A stretch of DNA of 5,196 bases, taken from assembly GCA_023424725.1 (NCBI GenBank), contig JAFADQ010000093.1:1-5196 (forward strand), given 5' to 3'. The notes under the pieces are model-generated. The model worked only from the letters and a program-made list of their open reading frames with translations. It did no database searches and was not told the origin of the DNA. The position numbers and the translations under genes were made by a program. The first letter of the stretch is position 1, and each line of letters starts with the position of its first letter. Source of the stretch: Bacteroidota bacterium (GTDB taxonomy: Bacteria > Bacteroidota > Bacteroidia > Cytophagales > Hymenobacteraceae). Below, piece by piece: positions 4,793 to 5,196 of this stretch.

Positions 4793-5196
4793 ATGAAGTT
4801 ACTCCGGAAACTGCTGGAAAAAGCGCTCGGTTTTGAAGGTTACCTGCGTTTGGTTAGTAAAAGTTATTTGTGGCTTACCGGCCGCGGCATGTTCAAAAGC
4901 AAATATCCGGAGCTTTTTTATTTAGAGAAGATCATCAAACCCGGTTTTTATTGTTTGGATATAGGCGCTAACCTGGGCTACTATTCTACTTCGCTTTCTA
5001 AACTTTCCGGCAAAAACGGGCACGTATATGCGGTAGAGCCGGTGCCCGTTTTTCAGCAGATATGGAAAGATAACGTGCAAATGAGCGGCGTGCAAAACCT
5101 TACGCTTCTCCCCTACGCCTTGGGCAGCAGCAACGGCACTATGCAAATGGGCACACCCACCCGCAACGGATTGGTGCACCACGGCATGACAAAAGT
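4793..5196 (+). CDS. FkbM-family methyltransferase, 5' part
   Basis: The frame is open from ATG at 4793 to the window edge, giving 134 complete codons; the rest lies outside. After an N-terminal basic helix (MKLLRKLLEKAL), the protein has FkbM-type class I methyltransferase motifs: the S-adenosylmethionine-binding loop CLDIGANLGYYS (residues 54-65) and the acidic strand end VYAVEPVP (78-85, Glu82 likely contacting the ribose). A region resembling the family's ALGxxxG segment follows (PYALGSSNG, 107-115). FkbM enzymes usually methylate hydroxyl groups of sugars or natural products, often in polysaccharide or glycan clusters; the substrate cannot be read here. There is no hydrophobic signal segment, so it is likely cytoplasmic. 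No ribosome-binding site is visible, and a TAACTTTG box sits just before the start. Confidence 0.88.
   Translation, partial: MKLLRKLLEKALGFEGYLRLVSKSYLWLTGRGMFKSKYPELFYLEKIIKPGFYCLDIGANLGYYSTSLSKLSGKNGHVYAVEPVPVFQQIWKDNVQMSGVQNLTLLPYALGSSNGTMQMGTPTRNGLVHHGMTK

Noticed and set aside
1089..5196. A dedicated methylation pathway joining ahcY and the FkbM gene
   Set aside because: The genes are 2.4 kb apart, on opposite strands and separated by two unrelated genes; the link is only general methyl-cycle metabolism.

Overview
The window most likely comes from a member of the Bacteroidota, probably a Cytophagales/Hymenobacteraceae-type organism. This is an inference from three things: moderate GC; promoter candidates of the Bacteroidota type (TTG/TTTG, a ~17-23 bp gap, then TAnnTTTG) where Shine-Dalgarno sites are weak; and the style of the proteins (short-form S-adenosylhomocysteinase, M23 peptidase with C-terminal SH3 domains, small secreted protein). 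No gene here fixes the genus.

Layout from left to right. Positions 1-1088 hold no gene I can support. Their main content is a tandem array of three 185-bp units (175-729) with the start of a fourth. Each unit carries two GC-rich REP-like palindromes in opposite orientation and a central 8-bp hairpin. A bidirectional terminator follows at 961-990. Next, on the minus strand, is ahcY (1089-2387), encoding S-adenosylhomocysteinase, with a good Bacteroidota promoter upstream. Divergently on the plus strand lies a secreted or lipid-anchored M23 metallopeptidase (2572-3921), followed by a terminator. Then comes a minus-strand small secreted protein of unknown function (4065-4589). Divergent from that is the 5' part of an FkbM-family methyltransferase (4793 to the window edge), which starts just after a TAACTTTG box.

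The most important observation is at the 3' end of ahcY. The reading frame stops with TAG directly after Lys-Pro. The next codons in the same frame read Tyr-Tyr-Arg-Tyr and then TAA, which is exactly the conserved C-terminus of this enzyme family (KPxxYRY). A single in-frame amber codon therefore separates the protein from its last four residues, including the tyrosine known to contact NAD of the neighbouring subunit. It may be a base error, a real nonsense mutation, or readthrough.

The genes do not form one operon: all adjacent pairs are divergent or convergent. AhcY recycles the S-adenosylhomocysteine made by methyltransferases such as the FkbM protein. That is a general metabolic link and not evidence of a dedicated pathway. 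The M23 enzyme and the small secreted protein both act outside the cytoplasm. I found no clear sign of a defence system, insertion sequence, CRISPR array, tRNA or rRNA.
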